From Halovivax sp. (GTDB taxonomy: Archaea; Halobacteriota; Halobacteria; Halobacteriales; Natrialbaceae): 42,228 nucleotides of DNA. Below are positions 38,980 to 42,228 of the stretch, one piece after another. The stretch is from NCBI GenBank assembly GCA_007119345.1, contig SKPV01000101.1, positions 1 to 42,228 of the forward strand, read 5' to 3'. Each line of letters opens with the position of its first letter. Positions within the stretch are counted from its first letter, which is position 1. The translations under genes and the position numbers were made by a program. The notes below the pieces were generated by a model. It made no database searches and had not been told where the DNA came from. It saw only the letters and a program-made list of their open reading frames with translations.

Positions 38980-41493
38980 TCACTCCGCCTCTCGCAGCTT
39001 CCCCAGCAGGTGGTCCGGCGCGACCGGAATTCGATCCGCCGGTTCGTCCACGTCGAGGGGCTCCAGCGCCGCGTTGATCGAGGCGGCGACGGCCGCCGGC
39101 GCGTCGATCATCCCGCCCTCGCCCACTCCTTTGGCGCCGGTCTCCGTGTACGGCGAGGGCGTCACCGTGTGTTCCATCTCGATCTCGGGAATCGTGTCGA
39201 TAGAGGGCAGCAGATAGTCGAAAAGGGTGATCGCCTGGGGCTGGCCGTCCGCGTCGTAGCCGAACTCCTCCAGGAGCGCGGCACCGATCCCCTGAGCGAT
39301 GCCGCCGTGGGCCTGTCCGTCGACGATCTGGGGGTTGAGCATCGTCCCGCAGTCCCGGACCGTCAGGAACCGGAGGATCTCGACCTCGCCGGTCTCGACG
39401 TCGACCTCGACGATCGGCGCGTTCGCGCCGAAGGCGGCGGTCGGGTAGACGGGGAGCTTCTTCGCGAACGCGTCGTCGAACTCCGCGTGGGCCGTCGCGG
39501 GGTGGTCGTAGTCGTAGCTCGCCTGCGCGAGGCGGTCCTCGGGATCGCGCTCGGCGTCGATCGCCGCCAGCTCGTCGAGGTCGAGCGACTCGGCGCCGTC
39601 GATCAGCTCGATTCCTCCGTCCCGGTAAGCGACGTCGTCCGTCGAGACGTCCCAGCGGTCGGCCGCGAGCCGTTCGAGGTTCTCGATCAGCGTCTCGGCG
39701 ACGCCGACGGTCGCTCCGGATAGCATCACCGCCATCCGGGAGGCGGCGCTGCCGTACTCGGTCGGGGCGTCCACGCTGTCGAGGTAGTCGACCTCGATAT
39801 CGCTCGGAAGCACCTCGAGCTCGTCGGCGAGCAGCTGGGAGACCAGCGTCTGGTGGCCCTGCCCGGAGGAGTCGGTCGCGAGGAACGCGGTGAGGCTCCC
39901 GTCCTCCTCGACGCGCACCCGGAGGTGCTCGGGGAGCTCCTCGACCTCCCCGCGGTCGCGCTCCGCGAGCGCGTCGCGATCGGAGCGCTGGCGGTCGGTC
40001 CAGTCGGAGCCGCTGACGCCGGGCTCGATGACGAGGGTCGGCCGGACGCCGCGGTACGTGCCGGCCTCGCGTCGTTCCTCGACGACCTCGGGGTCGAGCA
40101 GACCGCCGTCGCGCTCCGCTTCGATCATCTCCTCGAGGCGATCGAAGGTGGCGGGGTAGTCGCCGGAGTCGTAGACGTTCCCCGACGGGAGGGCGTACGG
40201 CATCTGCTCCGGGCCGATCAGGTTCCGCCGCCTAAACTCGGTGGGCTCGATCCCCAGTTCGCGGGCCGCCTTCTCGACGATCATCTCGAGCGCGTAGATG
40301 TGCGGGTCGACGCCGAACCCGCGGTAGGCGGTCTGGGCGGTCTTGTTCGTCAGGACGAGGTCGTACTCGTAGCTCGCGTGCTCGATCTCGTAGGCGTTCG
40401 AGAGCACGGACAGCGGCTTCAGCACCTGGTTGACGGGGTACCGTGGGAACGCGCCGAAGTCGTCGACGAACCAGACGTCCAGCCCGCGGATCGTGCCGTC
40501 CTCGTCCACGGCGAGGCCGATCTCGTACTCCCGATCGGAGGAGTGTACGTCCCCGCCCTGGAGGTTCTCGATCCGGTCTTCCTCGAACTTGACCGGCGTC
40601 CCGTCGAGCTCCCGGCTCGCCATCGCCGCCAGACAGCAGTAGCGGTGGATGGCGATCTTCGTCCCGTAGCTGCCGCCGACGTCGGCGGGGACGTTCACGC
40701 GGACGTCGTCGGGGTCGTAGCCGAGGGTGTCGTATATCGTGTCGTCGACGAGCGTGTGCAGCTGGATGTTGCAATCGATGTCGAAACTGTCGGTGTCGGG
40801 GTCGTACGTCGCGACGACGCCGGCCGTCTCCAGGGGCACCCCCGAGATCCGTCCCCAGGAGTACTCGCCGGTGACGACCCGGTCGGCCTCCTCGAACGCC
40901 AGCTCGGGATCCCCGAACTCGATGCGCTCGTGGTCGACGACGTTCGTGCCGACGGACTCGTGGACGACCACCTCGTCCTCGCGGGCGGTCATCCCGTCGA
41001 CGACCGCGTCCGTCGGGTCGTAGGTGACGTCGACGAGGTCGGCGACGTCCTCGGCGGCGTACCGATCCGAGGCGACCACGGCCGCGACGGGCTCGCCGAC
41101 GAATCTCGCGACCCCGTCGGCCAGCGACCACTCGACGATCTCCCCGACGCCGTCGTCGGTCTCGACGCGCTCGATCCCGGTCGGCATCGGCTCGTAGCGC
41201 TCTTTGAGGTCCGCGGCCGTCAGCACCAGCTCGCAGTCGGGGTGGTCCTCGGCCGCGCTCGCGTCGATCTCGACGATATCGGCGTGAGCGTGCATGCTGC
41301 GGACGAGCGCCATGTGCAGGCACTCGGGCGGCGTGATGTCGTGTACGTACTCGGCCTCGCCCGTCAGGATGCGGTGGTCCTCGACCCGGGGGTGGCGCTT
41401 GCCGGTGAAGGACTCCCGTTCGTCCGTCGCGGAGCCCTCGGCGCCCGTCGTCCCGGAACTCGACTCGGCCTCCGTCGGCTGTGAGCGCGACAT
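38980..41493 (-). CDS. coxL: Molybdenum hydroxylase large (molybdopterin) subunit, CoxL/xanthine-dehydrogenase family
   Basis: 837 residues. The N-terminal part has RVEDHRILTGEAEYVHDI and FVGEPVAAVVA, and the molybdopterin-binding part has DVGGSYGTK. The active-site loop reads AYRGFGVD at 389-396. Form I carbon monoxide dehydrogenase has AYRCSFR there, and the usual form II has AYRGAGR, so this protein lacks the Cys that binds copper in true CO dehydrogenase. The catalytic Glu lies in TGAKGVGEGGMIDAPAA near the C-terminus. Substrate could be an N-heterocycle, purine or aldehyde. It starts 3 bases after the coxS stop and is convergent with the LOV regulator. Confidence 0.92.
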   Translation of the reverse strand: MSRSQPTEAESSSGTTGAEGSATDERESFTGKRHPRVEDHRILTGEAEYVHDITPPECLHMALVRSMHAHADIVEIDASAAEDHPDCELVLTAADLKERYEPMPTGIERVETDDGVGEIVEWSLADGVARFVGEPVAAVVASDRYAAEDVADLVDVTYDPTDAVVDGMTAREDEVVVHESVGTNVVDHERIEFGDPELAFEEADRVVTGEYSWGRISGVPLETAGVVATYDPDTDSFDIDCNIQLHTLVDDTIYDTLGYDPDDVRVNVPADVGGSYGTKIAIHRYCCLAAMASRELDGTPVKFEEDRIENLQGGDVHSSDREYEIGLAVDEDGTIRGLDVWFVDDFGAFPRYPVNQVLKPLSVLSNAYEIEHASYEYDLVLTNKTAQTAYRGFGVDPHIYALEMIVEKAARELGIEPTEFRRRNLIGPEQMPYALPSGNVYDSGDYPATFDRLEEMIEAERDGGLLDPEVVEERREAGTYRGVRPTLVIEPGVSGSDWTDRQRSDRDALAERDRGEVEELPEHLRVRVEEDGSLTAFLATDSSGQGHQTLVSQLLADELEVLPSDIEVDYLDSVDAPTEYGSAASRMAVMLSGATVGVAETLIENLERLAADRWDVSTDDVAYRDGGIELIDGAESLDLDELAAIDAERDPEDRLAQASYDYDHPATAHAEFDDAFAKKLPVYPTAAFGANAPIVEVDVETGEVEILRFLTVRDCGTMLNPQIVDGQAHGGIAQGIGAALLEEFGYDADGQPQAITLFDYLLPSIDTIPEIEMEHTVTPSPYTETGAKGVGEGGMIDAPAAVAASINAALEPLDVDEPADRIPVAPDHLLGKLREAE

Positions 41494-41496
41494 CGA

Positions 41497-42021
41497 TTAC
41501 TCCTCCGCCAGTTCGGCCTCGTCGAGCTTCTCGGCGGCCCGCTCGACCGCGTCGTAGATGTTCTGGTAGCCGGTACACCGACAGATGTTGTCGGCCAGTC
41601 CCGTCTCGATCTCCTCGCGGGAGGGGTCGGGACTGTCCTCGAGCAGCTCTTTGGTCGCCATCACGAAGCCGCTCGTACAGAAGCCACACTGCAGCGCGTG
41701 GGTCTCGTGGTAGGCCTCCTGGATCGGGTGGAGCGAACCGTCGTCGGCGAGCCCCTCGACCGTCTCGATCTCGCGGCCGTCGGCCTGGACGGCGTAGGAG
41801 AGACAGCTCTTGACGGCCGCGCCGTCTTCCAGAACGGTGCACGCCCCGCAGACGCCGTGCTCGCAGCCGACGCGCACGCCGTTCATGTCGCACTGCTCCC
41901 TGAGAAAGTCCGAGAGCTTCAGCCGCGGGGGAACCGCGGCGGTCACCGACTCGCCGTTGACGGTGACGGTGATCTCCCGGGGATCCGGTCGCTCGACGTC
42001 GTCCGCGCTGTCGACGCTCAT
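41497..42021 (-). CDS. coxS: Molybdenum hydroxylase [2Fe-2S] (small) subunit, CoxS type
   Basis: 174 residues. N-terminal plant-type ferredoxin cluster: Cys53, Cys58, Cys61 (CEHGVCGAC) and Cys73. C-terminal helical [2Fe-2S] domain: Cys112, Cys115 (QCGFC) and Cys147, Cys149 (CRC). All eight ligands are present. It passes electrons from the molybdenum site to the FAD subunit. About 17 extra residues precede the ferredoxin fold. A CTTTTAAGCC TATA-like box lies about 30 bases before the ATG, so the coxS-coxL transcript is leaderless and starts in the spacer shared with the repeat-containing gene. Confidence 0.95.
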   Translation of the reverse strand: MSVDSADDVERPDPREITVTVNGESVTAAVPPRLKLSDFLREQCDMNGVRVGCEHGVCGACTVLEDGAAVKSCLSYAVQADGREIETVEGLADDGSLHPIQEAYHETHALQCGFCTSGFVMATKELLEDSPDPSREEIETGLADNICRCTGYQNIYDAVERAAEKLDEAELAEE

Positions 42022-42049
42022 AGGATAGTGACCTAAACCGGAGAGCGAG

Positions 42050-42057
42050 GCTTAAAA
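42050..42057 (-). promoter_or_regulatory. TATA-like box of coxS
   Basis: The minus strand reads CTTTTAAG about 30 bases before the coxS ATG at 42021. A duplicated word GTGCCAC-GTGCCAC with a central CACGTG lies immediately beyond (42061-42074) and may be a regulator site. Confidence 0.6.
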
Positions 42058-42123
42058 GTTGTGCCACGTGCCACCCATGGGCGTGCGGGGTACACTCAAG
42101 GGGGACGGCGACACTGGTGGCAT

Positions 42124-42228
42124 ATGGCCGATTCGACAGCGGACGGCGGAGAGACGACGGCGGACCATCGAGAGGCGAGGGCGGACGGCGGAGAGTCGGC
42201 GGCGGACCATCGAGAGGCGAGGGCGGAC
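42124..42228 (+). CDS. N-terminus of a gene encoding 14-residue tandem repeats (partial)
   Basis: An ATG at 42124 opens a frame that is still open at the window end (35 codons). After MADST it encodes ADGGETTADHREAR, then ADGGESAADHREAR, then AD again: two full 14-residue repeats from 42-base units at 42139-42180 and 42181-42222. The two units differ by only a few bases, so the duplication is recent or kept by conversion. The peptide is acidic but Arg-spiced and probably unfolded. No family can be named from this much. It is divergent from coxS (102-base spacer) and may belong to the hydroxylase cluster. Confidence 0.55.
   Translation, partial: MADSTADGGETTADHREARADGGESAADHREARAD

Overview
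The window is chromosomal DNA from a halophilic archaeon (class Halobacteria). Evidence: GC-rich sequence, very acidic Asp/Glu-rich proteins, many leaderless genes with a TATA-like box 25-30 bases before the ATG, twin-arginine lipoprotein signals, an archaeal family D DNA polymerase large subunit, a bacterio-opsin-activator (HTH_10) regulator and several small proteins of haloarchaeal families. A member of the Natrialbales is plausible but cannot be proved from this sequence. No rRNA, tRNA, CRISPR array, transposase or complete insertion sequence was seen.

Layout. 1-264 is the tail of an unidentified gene. 301-6762 is a minus-strand dipeptide/oligopeptide ABC importer operon in the order binding protein, two permeases, two ATPases, with an inverted-repeat operator-like region before it. 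6980-13501 is a conserved housekeeping block: PPC-domain protein, DNA polymerase D large subunit (polC), a rubredoxin-like zinc protein, a ketopantoate reductase-like protein, a NifU-type Fe-S scaffold and a DUF5783-like protein. 13845-20598 is an accessory stretch that is mostly non-coding: a small unknown gene, then a GlcD-type FAD 2-hydroxyacid dehydrogenase and a benzoylformate-decarboxylase-like TPP enzyme facing each other, separated and flanked by three spacers of about 1 kb. 20599-29911 holds a PHP-domain protein, a RecJ-like DHH phosphoesterase, a membrane protein, the tetrapyrrole genes hemC-cobA-hemD, a CaiB/BaiF CoA-transferase, a small membrane protein and an NCS2 nucleobase permease. 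30196-34885 holds a CocE-type hydrolase, a universal stress protein, a protein resembling haloarchaeal RNA polymerase epsilon, and a cyclase-family hydrolase. 35144-42021 is a split molybdenum hydroxylase cluster (coxM-coxG on plus, coxS-coxL on minus) enclosing a small winged-helix protein and a LOV-GAF-HTH_10 regulator. The window ends inside a gene whose N-terminus is built of 14-residue repeats.

How genes work together. The ABC operon imports peptides or similar solutes. hemC, cobA and hemD make uroporphyrinogen III and divert it to precorrin-2 for siroheme or cobalamin. The FAD dehydrogenase and TPP decarboxylase could turn a 2-hydroxyacid (mandelate-like) into a 2-oxoacid and then an aldehyde. 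The cox-type genes encode the three structural subunits plus a CoxG-like factor of a molybdenum hydroxylase that lacks the carbon monoxide dehydrogenase active-site loop; its substrate is unknown.

Most interesting observations: (i) six related TATA-plus-CGATA elements, one at each end of the three 1 kb spacers, all pointing outward so that the two catabolic genes are each framed by an inward-facing inverted pair; (ii) a roughly 100-base low-GC, rare-codon patch exactly over the catalytic NCDGDED segment of polC, consistent with a past intein invasion and loss; (iii) a complete LOV photoreceptor signature in the regulator inside the molybdenum hydroxylase cluster; (iv) a triplicated promoter-like element upstream of the RNA polymerase epsilon-like gene, whose stop codon also lies in a 32-base tandem duplication.
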